Positions 35,054-64,000 of a DNA stretch of 64,000 nt are shown piece after piece (positions within the stretch are counted from its first letter, which is position 1; every line of letters starts with the position of its first letter). Under the pieces are notes generated by a model, which worked only from the letters and a program-made list of their open reading frames with translations, ran no database searches and had not been told where the DNA came from. The translations under genes were made by a program, and so were the position numbers. Location of the stretch: positions 13,158,542 through 13,222,541 of the forward strand of contig NC_090023.1 in NCBI RefSeq assembly GCF_037176765.1. Reading direction: 5' to 3'. The DNA is from Anolis sagrei (lineage: Eukaryota; Chordata; Lepidosauria; Squamata; Anolidae).

Positions 35054-36480
35054 GCACATAATATATAATGTAACTCAGTCACATCCTGCACAAGTTTATA
35101 GTCCTCATCAAGGAAATAGATGGAGGTATCTTTTAGAGCAGTGGTTTATTTATTTGAACGTTTATATCCCATCCTTCTCAACCCCCGAAGGGGGACTCAG
35201 GGCTGGCAATCATTAGATGCCAACAAACAAAACAATTGCAGTACAAACAATTAACATTAAGTAAACCAACAAGATTATAAAAATACGTTGAAATATTGAC
35301 CTTTAAGTATTAGAATACAACCGAGCCTAAGTCCCCAAATTCAAATCGTAATCCTGAATTCCAGTCCAAGGTCTATTGAGTGACAGTTCTCATAACCGCC
35401 TCGAGTCGCCTTCGGGCTGAGAGGGGCAGTACATAAATATGGTAAATAAATAAATAAAATAAATAAGTCATTGCAGTTGCTACTTGGTCAGCTGCCTGAA
35501 TGCTTTGTCCTTTTTTCCAAAGGAGAAGAAAAAGGGAGTTGCCCTGAATTCACTAGGGAGTACATTCCATAGATGGGGGGCCACCACAGAGAAGGCCCTC
35601 TCTCGTCCCTGCCAATTGTGGTGAGATCAGAGTAGGGCCTCCCCTGGCGATTGTAAATTCCGAGGTGGATCATATAGATGGAGACACATTTGGAAAAGTA
35701 AACTGGACCGGAACTGTATAGGGATTTATACGTCAAGACCAGCACTTGAATTGTGCTCGGAAATGGACAGGCAGCCAGTGGTTTACCAGCTGTTAGGATT
35801 TCTGGGAGTTGAAAGCCAAAACATTTGGGGACCCACAGGTTGAGAACCACTGACTTAAGGTAAAAGACATGGATTTGCAGCAGGATTTAAATAAAACAAC
35901 AACACTTGGAAGCAGCCACTAGAAGAAAGGAGTGAAATTGGATCTGGGTTCCTATTATTTAAGGCATACATGGGCTGTTAGGAATTGTAGGCATTGAATT
36001 CCAAAACACCTGGAGGGCCGAAGTTTGCCCTTGCCTGATTTAGGGGATGCTTAAACTATTCTCTATTCTCACAGAGCTCTCCTGTTTGTAAAACCTACAC
36101 AACTTAATGTGGATATGAGGAACTCATCCTCTCCGGATGATATACAAATAATTCATTTGTGTGTTGTCAGGCTGTATGTGGGTTTTTTAAACACGCCTAG
36201 AAATGTGGCTGCTTTCCAGAAGATAACGAAACAACCTTAGCCTTATCTTGCTTTTTGTAGATGCACCCTCAGTCCATTTCTTTATCTAAAGCAGCTGCTT
36301 TCTATTTCTCATGAATTTGGTACATTATAATTGCATGTTATTACAGTTCAGGAGCACCTTGTTTCCGTCACTGAAAACCAATAGTCCGAATTCTTGTCTA
36401 AAGTGTTGATGATTCAAAGAGTTGGGCTTCTTAGTGAGGTGTTTTGTTGAGTTAAGGCTTGTTGAGTTAATGCAGTTTGA
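35054..36480. repeat. Intergenic L2-like and MITE fragments
   Basis: 35136-35380 and 35471-35780 are L2-like 3' regions on the - strand; 35385-35465 is an L2-like tail on the + strand (CCGCCTCGAGTCGCCTTCGG, (AAAT)n). A hAT MITE end lies at about 35785-35852 and a second MITE fragment at 35965-36035. 36041-36480 shows nothing I recognise. Confidence 0.6.
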
Positions 36481-36489
36481 CACCACCAC

Positions 36490-36950
36490 CAACAACAACA
36501 CTTTATATTCCACCCTATTTCTGCAAGGGGACTCAGGTCGGATCACAGTAGACATATACGGCAAACATTCAGTGTCGTTTTGGATAGACAGGACAGATAC
36601 AGAACAGAAAAGAGGTATGTTGTTGTCGACGTCCAGCTTTTTGGCGCCTTGGAGGTTGTGCTCGAATCCAGCCACAGGAGGGTGTAGACGCTCCATCCCC
36701 TATGATGAAGAGCCATCAGGACTTCCTCTTGCTTTTTGATCACCGGGCATTTTCGGATCTCTTTCCTTTATGGTGTCGTAAACTACCTCTCCACTTGTTT
36801 TAGTGGTACCTAATTTCTCAACTTACAACTCAAGCTGTTTTCAAACTGCTTGGGTCAACAGTAAGCTGGGCTGACAGTCAGGAGCTCACGCCGACTCGGT
36901 GCTTCAAACTGGCAACCTTTCGGTTGATAGATCTTATCATTGCTGGCGAT
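36490..36950 (-). mobile_element. tRNA-headed SINE with L2-like tail
   Basis: On the - strand the head lies near 36950 and the tail (CCTGAGTCCCCTTGCAGAAA) near 36530. Diverged. Same class as 60768-61255. Confidence 0.5.
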
Positions 36951-36968
36951 TTACAACAATAATAATAA

Positions 36969-37240
36969 TGTATTGTCGAAGGCTTTCATGGCTGGAATCA
37001 CTAAGTTCTTGTGGGTTTTTTGGGGCTATATGGCAATGTTCTAGAGGCATTTCTCCTGACGTTGCGCCTGCATCTATGGCAAGCATCCTCAGAGGTGAGG
37101 TCTGTTTGGTAACTGTTTGGTAACCAGTTACCAAACAGACCTCACCTCTGAGGATGCTTGCCATAGATGCAGGCGAAACGTCAGGAGAAATGCCTCTAGA
37201 ACATGGCCATATAGCCCGGAAAAACCCACAAGAACTTAAT
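36969..37240. mobile_element. Penelope-like foldback element
   Basis: Two arms of about 130 bp in inverted orientation, TATTGTCGAAGGCTTTCATG outward to GAGGTCTGTTTGG, then the mirror to CCCACAAGAACTT. No coding part. An (AAT)n/(AAG)n microsatellite follows at 37238-37287. Confidence 0.8.
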
Positions 37241-37251
37241 AATAATAATAA

Positions 37252-37282
<31 letters not shown>

Positions 37283-37287
37283 AAGAA

Positions 37288-37640
37288 TATTTCTCAAAGC
37301 AGCTTAGTAGTTAGTTTTAGTTTTGTCTTGCCTTTTGGTTTAGTTTTTCACTTCCTAATAAAAACCAGAAATTTCTAGACTTCTACACGAGTATATCAAT
37401 AGTTTCCAGAATGTCGGCTGTAGTCTTATCTGAAAAATATAATTAAAAGTTCAAAGCAGGACTTGAGGGAGGAGGAATAAAAGAGAATTTATATGGAGAA
37501 GAGTGCAATATGGGTAGGTTTTCAAAACAGCAAAAAAGGGGCAGCAAGGTGAACAAAAATTCTCAATTTTCCTTTTTATTTTTTGCTGTTCTGCAAACCT
37601 GGCCCTTCTGTTTGCTATCACCCTCTTTGCCAACTGAGGC
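37288..37640. other. Intergenic stretch before ANKRD42
   Basis: No repeat or gene recognised; moderately AT-rich. Confidence 0.6.
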
Positions 37641-37735
37641 CTAGCTGAGCCTCACACTGGAGTACAGTGCACAGCGTTTCCACGACAACCCTCCCTGGCA
37701 ACCGCCACAGCAACAACCGAGAGGCGAGGAGCACC
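37641..37735 (+). promoter_or_regulatory. ANKRD42: ANKRD42 5' region with X-box-like site
   Basis: GTTTCCACGACAAC at 37676-37689 matches the RFX X-box GTTNCCATGGNAAC at 12 of 14 positions, with a GGCAACC half site at 37697-37703. No TATA box seen. Start of transcription not determined. Confidence 0.45.
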
Positions 37736-56901
<19,166 letters not shown>

Positions 56902-57255
56902 AGAAAGAAGAGACAAGATCTTCTCAATATTTTGTTGCCTCAACAGTGAGAATTATCATGGGAAGTTACGCTGATATTTTAGAGAGTATTTGGGGGCTTA
57001 TTTATATAAAATGGCAGGTGGGATTGGCTCAGCAAAGTTAGGGTTAGGGGAACTAGTTGCCCACCCTTGATATATTGTTTGATATTTCAGAAGGTTCTTA
57101 ATCTTCCCCTGCCTTATGAATACTTATGAATACTCCAATATCTCCCATTTGCTGAACAACCACTATAGCTTGCTGTTGTTTTTTTAGGTTTTGTTCTTCT
57201 TTCTTGTAAGTTGGATTTATGTATTTGAATAAATATATATATATATTTAAAAATG
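56902..57255 (+). terminator. ANKRD42: ANKRD42 3' UTR and poly(A) signal
   Basis: AATAAA at 57228-57233, followed by (AT)n. No other repeat in this stretch. Confidence 0.65.
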
Positions 57256-57367
57256 TGAAAAACTGGAAATAAGCAGAATAAGTCCCATTTCTCCTCTTCA
57301 CTTTCCATTCGATGACATGAAGCCAATGCATGTTCATTGCATCCACACAATTAATGTCACATCTATG

Positions 57368-57870
57368 TGCTGTCGGAGGCCTTCATGGCTAAAATCACTA
57401 GGTTGCTGTGAGTTTTCCGGGCTGTCTTGCAATGTTCCAAAAGCATTCTCTCCTGACATTTCACCCACATCTATTGCAGGCATCTTCAGAGGTTGTGAGG
57501 TCTGTTGGAAACAAGGCAACTGAGGTTTATATATCTGTGGAATGTCCCAGATGGGAGAAAGAACTCATATCTGTTGGAGGCATGTGAATGTTGCAATTGG
57601 CCACCTTTATTAGCACATAATAGCCTTGCAGCTTCAAAGCCTGGCTGCTTCCTGCCTGGGGGGATCCTTTCTTGGGTAGTGTTAGCTGGCCCTGATTGTT
57701 TACTGTCTGGAATTCCCCCTATTTTTTGAGTGTTGCTCTTTATTTACTGTCCTGATTTTAGAGTTTTTAAAATACTGGTAGCCAGATTTTGTTCATTTTC
57801 ATGGTTTCCTCCTTTCTGTTGAAATTGCCTCAGAGAAGCCACTGAAATCCACAATCATGCTTGTGGATAC
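57368..57870 (-). mobile_element. Penelope-like element fragment
   Basis: Terminal segment (CTGTCGGAGGCCTTCATGGC, CATCTATTGCAGGCATCTTC) and the neighbouring 3' region to TTGTTCATTTTCATGGTTTC, all on the - strand. Degraded. Confidence 0.75.
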
Positions 57871-58570
57871 TAAATATGTCTATGACCATAAAATCATTCA
57901 GATATCTACAGAAGTTAGAATGGCAATAATTCAAAATCTAAACTAGGAGATAATTCCAACCAGAGACTTCTGGGGGCAGCAGAACCTCAGCTTTGCAAAT
58001 ATTAAATGCATTCGTAGTTTGCAATATTTTAGGCAGAGTTTGTACTTTGGTGTAAAAACAAAAAGACAAATAAGTGGATAATAGGATAAATCAAACCTGG
58101 GTTCTCTCTAGAAGCCAAGATGATTGAACCAAGACTGTTATACTTTGGACACAGCATGAGAAGATACAGCTTCTCCCTTGCCAAGACTATAATCTTGGCA
58201 AGATAGAAGGCAGCAGCAGAAGAGGGAAGGTAAAATATTCATAAGGATTCATTCCTAGGTCAAAAATAGTTTCCTGACAGCCAAGAAATCCTGTTGAGAA
58301 GAATAAGAGATCAGAGAAAAAGTTTAGGTTTTTTCCTGATATTGAATGCCTTGAATTGTTGCACAATTATTGTATGGCGAGAACATACTGTATAGAGTCT
58401 TTTGCACAGGAAACTTTTCTAAGCAGAAATGGTTTCTAGTAGGGAAAAACATGTGTTTTTTTCCTGCAAAATAATCCCTCTGCAGGAATTATTCTGCAGG
58501 AAATAGTGGAGGATTATTGGTTTTCTCCAACAGCTCCATAGCTTTCTGTTCTGATACGTGAGGATAAAAG
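57871..58570. other. Intergenic stretch between ANKRD42 and CCDC90B
   Basis: No repeat or gene recognised. Confidence 0.6.
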
Positions 58571-59335
58571 TGTTGTCGAAGGCTTTCATGGCCGGAATCA
58601 TTGGGTTGCTGTGAGTTTTCTGGACTGATGACCATGTCCCAGAAGCATTCTCTCCTGATGTTTCACCCATATCTATGGAAAGCATCCTCAGAGGTTGTGA
58701 GGTGTGCTGGAAACTAGGCAAGTGAGGTTTATATATCTGTGGAATAATGTCCAGAGTGGGGGAAAGACCTCTTGTCTGCTTGAGGCAAGTGTGAATAAAC
58801 ATGCTCAGCCATAGCAGAGCACCTGATGAACCAACCTGGACACAGCATATTATTTGAGAACACAGAAATGCTGGACTACTCTTACAACCACCATGTCAGA
58901 CTACACAGAGAAGCCAATGAAATCCACAAGCATGTGGACAATGTCAACAGAAAAGAGGAAACCATGAAAATGAACAAAATCTGGCTACTAGTATTAAAAA
59001 AAACCTCCAAAATCAGGACAGTAAATAAATAACAACACTCAGAAAATAGGGGAATTCCAGACAGGAAACAATCAAGACCGGAAGCAGCCAAGCCTTGAAG
59101 CTAAAAGGCAATTTGATGTTAATCAACAGCTAAGCAACAGTCACACTTCCCTCAAACAGACAAGAGTTTTTTCTCCCACCCTGGACATTCCACAGATATA
59201 TAAACCTCACTTGTCTACTTTCCAACAAACCTTACAACCTCTGAGGATGGCTGCCATAGATGTGGGGGAAACGTCAGGAGAGAATGCTTCTGGAACATGG
59301 CCATACAGCCCAGAAAGCTCACAGTAACCCAAACA
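58571..59335 (+). mobile_element. Penelope-like element with inverted terminal segment
   Basis: 58571-58800 is the inverted terminal segment; 58803-59030 encodes NQPGHSILFENTEMLDYSYN and RLHREANEIHKHVDNVN; the 3' region runs to ACATGGCCATACAGCCCAGA. No clear target-site duplication found. Broken copy. Confidence 0.8.
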
Positions 59336-59339
59336 GTCA

Positions 59340-60006
59340 ATGGTTTACACATTCTTAGTTTACTTTTCTGTGCATTAGAACTTTCACTCAAAAACAATCT
59401 TGTAAATAAGAGATAACTCTGCACACAAACAATTCCCAGTAATCAATGGTTTAAGGCACCTTTATATGTTGTGCTTTATAGAAATTTTAAAATACATTAT
59501 CATGTGACACTTTCAAAATAATTTCTACAGAACATAATCCATTTTGGGGTTTCATCCATACAGTGAGAACATGAAATTCACTTTGGGAAGAGAAACCACA
59601 TTTTCTCCAAGATCATCAGCCACTCTCACAGCTGAATAGTTTCAATCAATGAAGAGTTGGGTATCAAACTAAAAACATGATGGAAGTGGGCAAAAGTTGG
59701 ATCAACCTAGATGTGTTTACACAATGATGAGGATGGCCACAGCATTCTAGCGGTTTCTTCTTTTCTTTCCCAATGGCTAAATTATTTCCTTTCCAAATGG
59801 TCCGTAGATATGTTGGCCTCCAGCACACACGAGCCCAAATGACACAAACTTGATCAAACACGTCCACTGATAACATCCACCTGCTCTAGGTTCAAGATCA
59901 AGACCAACAGTAAGGCTCTGGAAGAATCTGCTTGAAGGCATTATCCAAAACAGTTTGAATTCAACAGTCTGTCTGGTTTGGTTCTTCTTCCTTTTAGGCT
60001 GTCTCT
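59340..60006 (-). other. CCDC90B: CCDC90B 3' UTR region
   Basis: Repeat-free sequence just downstream of the CCDC90B stop. I see no canonical AATAAA on the - strand here, so the transcript end is not set. Confidence 0.5.
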
Positions 60007-60062
60007 TCATTTCCAGAATCGATAAAACCCCAGAGCAATGGCAAGGCACGTGAAAACCGAGG
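60007..60062 (-). CDS. CCDC90B: CCDC90B last coding exon (membrane anchor)
   Basis: [17 protein letters not shown] then TGA. Single hydrophobic helix with an aromatic/basic end, as in human. Confidence 0.96.
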
Positions 60063-63000
60063 CTGCAAGTTAAAACAAAAGAATATAGTGATACCTTGAC
60101 TTAAGATTTTAATTAATTCCGTAACAGAGCTTTTCACTCAAAAAAATCTTATCTCAAAGCAAAATTTACCACTGAAATGTATGTATGTATTTATTTATAG
60201 TAGAGTCTTGCTTATCCAACATAAACAGGCCAGCAAAACGCTGGATAAGCAAAATGTTGGATAATAAGGAGGGATTAAGGGAAAGCCTATTAAACGTCAA
60301 ATGACATTATGATTTTACAAATTAAGCACCAAGACCTCATGTTTTACAACAAATCTACAGAAAAAGGAGTTCAATACGCAACAACATTATGTATTTACAA
60401 ATTTAGCACCAAAATAGACATGGTTTCTTTCTTTCTCCCATATAGAATCATAGAATTGGAAGAGAAATCATGGGCCATTCAGTCCAACTCCCTGCCAAGA
60501 GGCAGGAAATTTCATTCAAAACATCCCCTACAGATGGCCATCCAGCCTCTGTTTAAAAGCCTCCACCCTGGACATTATTCTGGGCGGGAATAATGCATTG
60601 GATAATACAGAATGTTGGATGAGTGAAGGTTGAATAAGCAAGATTCTACTGTATTGGTCCCCTGATGGCGCAGCAGGTTAAACTGCTGAGCTGCTGAACT
60701 TGCTGACCAAAAGGTTTGTGGTTCGAATCTAGGGAGTGGGATGAGCTCCTGCTGTTAGCCCCAGCTTGCACGGGACTGTGGCGCAGCTGGCTGGGAGTCA
60801 GCTGCATTAAGATCACTACTAACCGAAAGGTCATGAGTTCGAAGCCAGCCCAGGTCGGAGTGAGCTTCTAACTATTGTGTAGCTTGCTGTCAACCTTTGC
60901 AGCCCGAAAGACAGTTGCATCTGTCAAGTAGGAAATTTAGGTACTGCTTATGCGCGGAGGCTAATTTAATGAATTTATGACGCCATAAAAATCTCCAGCA
61001 ACCATGCAAAAAAGAATGAGGAAATACTCCATCACTGTCACTAATGGATGGTGAAGCGTCAGCTCCCCTGGTGGCCAGAATACCCTCATGAAAGCTGGAA
61101 TGTTAAATAGCCTCTGTGTGTTTGTCTATATATGTTGTGTGTCTATAACATTGAATGTTTTCCATGTATATGTGCATTGTAATCTGCCCTGAGTCCCCTG
61201 CGAGGTGAGAAGGGGGGAATATAAATACTGTAAATAAACAAATAAAATACTCTAGTTAAAGATTTTCTCCTGTAATAAAATAATGAGTGCTGGGAAATAA
61301 AGAAAGATAAATAAATAAATAAATTCTGTCAAACTATTTATTTATTTATTTTATTTGCTTTATTTCTATACCGCATTTTTCAGCCCAAACAGGCAACTCA
61401 ATGCGGTTCGAAAACATGCAAATGTGAGTAGATCAATAGGTACCGCTTCTACAGGAAGGTAACGGTGCTCCTTGCAGTCATACTGGCCACATGACCTTGG
61501 CAGTGTCTACGGACAATGCTGGTTCTTCAGCTTAGAAATAGAGATGAGCGCTACCCCTCAGAGTCGGACACGACTAGACTTAATTTCAAGGGGAAACCTT
61601 TATCATTGCCCTTTATTTGTTTATTTACCATGTTTATACCCGGCCCTTTTCAACCACGAAGGGGATTCAAGGAGGCTTTACACATAGACAACTATTCAAT
61701 GCTGGTCAAAAAAATGGGTCCTCCCACATTGAGAAATAAGCCATGCCCTTTTGTATGGCAATTCAATGATAATAAACTATCACATTCAGAATACAGGGGA
61801 TTTCTCCAGGGAGGAAAGGAGGAGAATGGGAAAGGGATGGTTCAAGCAGCACTACATACAGTAATGTTATGTTCTTCCTTGTGGATATTTATTTTCTCTT
61901 GGAACACGAAACTTGGTGAACCGGCCACATACCTGCCAAATAACGGATAGTTTCCAGTTTATTTGATTCCATGAGGGTTTTCAGGGCAGCAATTTCAGTA
62001 TCTATTTTGTTGCTGACTTCGGACACAGAGCTGTTGGTGCTTGAATCCTAGAAATATGGAACATGGACGCAGGATGAGTTGCAAAGAGATTCATAATGTT
62101 CAGAGAATTACCTCTGTTCTGTGCAACTTTTTTACAATTCAGCACATTAATCCCATACTTTCTATCATCTTCCCCACTTTGTTCTCACAGCAACTGTTTT
62201 TTCTAAACAGGAATGAATGGCAATGAGATTTTCCCATAAAGAACACACATGAATTTCTGCACATAATATTTTTTCTCCAAAGACTTTACAACCTGTGAAT
62301 ACAGGAAGAGTCTAGTATAGGGTCATTTCATGCCAAGTGATCTAAAATTTTAAAAGGTTCCCACTGTCATGTCTCCAATTTTGTTTCCATTTTAGCTGTA
62401 GAGCCAGTCACAAGTTAAACTAAGTTTCCAAAAAGTTGAGGTCTCGAACTGCAATAGTTGCTGATCTAGACCCCCTTATCTGAAGGGTAGACAGTCAGCG
62501 TGTGCACGATATTTAAGAAAATGCCATTTTTGGGGTCTAATAAAATTGAAACTAAATGTATAAGAATGGCTAGTACATTGAAATACTGTAGAGTTTTTTT
62601 CTGACTGCAACCATTGCAGTCAGAGACCTCAAATTTTTGGAAACTTATTGTATATACTCGAGTATAAGCCTAGTTTTTCAGTCCTTCTTTTAGGCTGAAA
62701 AAGTCTCCCCCGGCTTATACTCGAGTCAAGGTTATTTATTATTTTACTTTGTTGTTATTATTGTTGTTTTAATTTATTATTGTTATTACATTTATTATTT
62801 TACTCTATTATTGTTATTATTCCATTTATTATTTTATTCTATTTTTACTGTTACTATAACATTCCATTATTTTACTCTATTGTTATTATTACTATTATTA
62901 TTAATATTTTTCTCTATTTATTATTATTGGAAGGATACGTAAGCATATTTACATTGAAGAAGGTTAGAATAATGGTTGAATCAGAGTTGGACAGTCTTAT

Positions 63001-63596
63001 GTTGAATTACAGTTTTATGTAAATATTCAAAAGCATTTAACTAACTGATGCGTCAATTAATGTAATTTTATTGGTATCTATTTTTATTTTGAAATTTACC
63101 AGTAGCTGCTGCATTTTCCACCCTCGGCTTATATTCGGGTCGGCTTATACTCGAGTATATATGGTACTTTAACATTTGACTGGCACTACAGCTAAAATTG
63201 AAACAAAATTGGAGACATGATGGTGGGAAGGTTTAGACCACTTGGCATGGGATGACCCTATAGAAATATTTTTCCTCATAGGAGAAATGATGGAAATTAT
63301 TGATTCTTGCAGTTGAGGGAGATTTGCATCATTTCACACACATACATACATAGTACCTGTAATCAGCTCAAACTCTTACTTTTTTATGGAACTCCGTTGT
63401 GGCTTCCATGAGTTTTCTCTCTTGGTCTGTGAACTGAAGAAGAGTACAGAACAGGAAAGAAACTACAAGACTCCTGAAAACTGGAAAAGGAGCAGCAGAA
63501 GGGGAGCGACAAAGAAGTACTTACCGTGTCTGTCACCCGGCTTCTCTCCAAGTTAATGTCCAGCTTGTTTTCTGCTCGGATCTGGTTGATTTCATT
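60007..63596 (-). CDS. CCDC90B: CCDC90B, mitochondrial coiled-coil protein (partial: last four coding exons)
   Basis: CCDC90B belongs to the MCUR1/CCDC90 family of mitochondrial inner-membrane proteins: a coiled coil followed by one C-terminal membrane helix. Exons in transcript order: 63525-63596, 63380-63433, 61933-62047 and 60007-60062. They give 98 codons plus TGA (60007-60009). Visible blocks: [64 protein letters not shown], and the membrane helix with the conserved end [17 protein letters not shown]. These match the human C-terminus as recalled (human about 254 residues). The N-terminal part lies beyond the right edge. The gene is convergent with ANKRD42, as in human. Confidence 0.95.
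60198..60653. mobile_element. Mariner-like MITE with nested CR1 tail
   Basis: Ends TAGTAGAGTCTTGCTTATCC and ATAAGCAAGATTCTACTGTA are inverted repeats with TA borders. A CR1 3' tail on the - strand (ATAGAATCATAGAATTGGAA) lies at about 60445-60575. Confidence 0.72.
60657..61601 (+). mobile_element. BovB-tailed SINE split by other retroelements
   Basis: 5' half 60657-60767 (GATGGCGCAGCAGGTTAAAC, GGTTCGAATCTAGG) and 3' half 61409-61601 (GAAAACATGCAAATGTGAGT, CAGAGTCGGACACGACTAGA) are collinear parts of one SINE. Between them lie an L2-tailed SINE and an L2-like tail. Confidence 0.75.
60768..61255 (+). mobile_element. tRNA-headed SINE with L2-like tail, near full length
   Basis: Head GGGACTGTGGCGCAGCTGGC (A box) and GGTCATGAGTTCGAAGCC (B box); tail TGTAATCTGCCCTGAGTCCC and GGAATATAAATACTG then (AAAT)n, the same 3' end as the L2-like LINE copies here. 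Confidence 0.78.
61933..62047 (-). CDS. CCDC90B: CCDC90B penultimate coding exon
   Basis: 115 bases: [38 protein letters not shown] and one base into the next codon. Donor GTATGT. Confidence 0.95.
62048..63379 (-). other. CCDC90B: CCDC90B intron
   Basis: 62649-63163 is a mariner-like MITE. 62310-62640 and 63165-63270 flank it with matching inverted stretches (TTTTGTTTCCATTTTAGCTG against CAGCTAAAATTGAAACAAAA), so it may lie inside a larger, older inverted-repeat element. The rest is unclassified. Confidence 0.6.
62649..63163. mobile_element. Mariner-like MITE, better preserved copy
   Basis: Ends GTATATACTCGAGTATAAGC and GCTTATACTCGAGTATATAT with an (ATT)/(TTA)-rich interior. Sister copy at 26978-27683. 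Confidence 0.75.
63380..63433 (-). CDS. CCDC90B: CCDC90B exon encoding [18 protein letters not shown]
   Basis: 18 whole codons, acceptor CTTCAG, donor GTAAGAG. Human reads FTDQEKQLMETTTEFTKK. Confidence 0.94.
63434..63524 (-). other. CCDC90B: Short CCDC90B intron (91 bases)
   Basis: Purine-rich on the + strand, GTAAGT donor and TTCTTCAG-type acceptor on the - strand. No insertion. Confidence 0.8.
63525..63596 (-). CDS. CCDC90B: CCDC90B exon encoding [20 protein letters not shown]
   Basis: 24 whole codons between TTTTCAAG and GTAAGTAC on the - strand. Conserved coiled-coil segment ending VTDT. Confidence 0.94.
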
Positions 63597-63659
63597 CTTG
63601 AAAACACAAACATGCTTTCTTTCAAAAAGAAAAGTCTTTTTGGGACCATACGACATCTC

Positions 63660-64000
63660 TGTTTATTTATTTATTTATTTACGATATTTATAGCCCGCCT
63701 TTCTCAGCCATATGGGGACTCAAGGCAGGTTACAGATTGGCACAATTCAATGTCAGGCATTCATAAAAGTGCCATTAAAAACAATCAACATTACAATATA
63801 AAAATATATAAAAACCGTTAAAGCATATAATCATCGGTGTCATCCTGTTAAAAATGTTATCCAGTAACATTGTCTGGCCATTCCATGTTCATCGTTCATA
63901 GTTCCGTGTTATCTATTCTGCTGCATTCTCAAAAGCTTGCTCAAACAGCCAGGTGTTTACTTTTTTTCGGAAAGTCAGGAGGAAAGGGGCTGATCTAATA
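63660..64000 (-). mobile_element. L2-like LINE 3' end, runs off the window
   Basis: (TTTA)n at 63661-63681, then ATAGCCCGCCTTTCTCAGCC and, near 63935, a stretch that on the - strand reads like the end of ORF2 (WLFEQAFENAA). Confidence 0.65.

Larger units (their letters stand above)
60063..61932 (-). other. CCDC90B: CCDC90B last intron
   Basis: A mariner-like remnant near 60085-60180, a MITE with nested CR1 tail (60198-60653), a SINE split by another SINE (60657-61601) and an L2-like piece (61605-61700, - strand). 61701-61932 is unclassified. Confidence 0.65.

Overview
The window is nuclear DNA of a squamate reptile, most likely an iguanian lizard close to Anolis. The genes are vertebrate, with GT-AG introns. 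The intervening DNA is crowded with elements typical of lizards: tRNA-derived SINEs including a Sauria-type SINE, BovB/RTE, CR1 and L2-like LINEs, Penelope-like elements, Helitron-like elements, hAT MITEs and mariner-like MITEs. Species assignment rests on recalled repeat families and is inference.

Layout. (1) 1-4092: repeat-rich flank with LINE 3' ends, many copies of a palindromic MITE, and 129-bp inverted arms 2.6 kb apart. (2) 4093-33600: PCF11 on the + strand, complete, with a CpG-island promoter, 16 coding exons (1,712 codons plus stop) and a 3' UTR with several poly(A) signals. (3) 33600-37640: intergenic repeats. (4) 37640-57255: ANKRD42 on the + strand, 12 coding exons (521 codons plus stop) and a 3' UTR. 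(5) 57256-59340: Penelope-like fragments. (6) 59340-64000: the last four coding exons and 3' UTR of CCDC90B on the - strand; its 5' part lies beyond the window. The order PCF11 > ANKRD42 > < CCDC90B is the order I recall at human 11q14.1, so this is a conserved syntenic block. The three genes are not known to act in one pathway: PCF11 is a nuclear 3'-end processing and termination factor, ANKRD42 an ankyrin/coiled-coil protein reported to bind protein phosphatase 1, and CCDC90B a mitochondrial inner-membrane coiled-coil protein.

I found no new coding system. The most interesting items are: a candidate premature poly(A) site in PCF11 intron 1, where vertebrate PCF11 is known to self-regulate; a Penelope-like element with a 12-bp target-site duplication that holds a whole Helitron-like element with two satellite arrays; two successive foldback insertions at one target; a SINE with a twin-priming inversion inside BovB; LINE 3' ends each anchored in (ATT)n; and loss of the mammalian PP1-docking motif in ANKRD42 together with an RFX X-box-like site upstream of its start.
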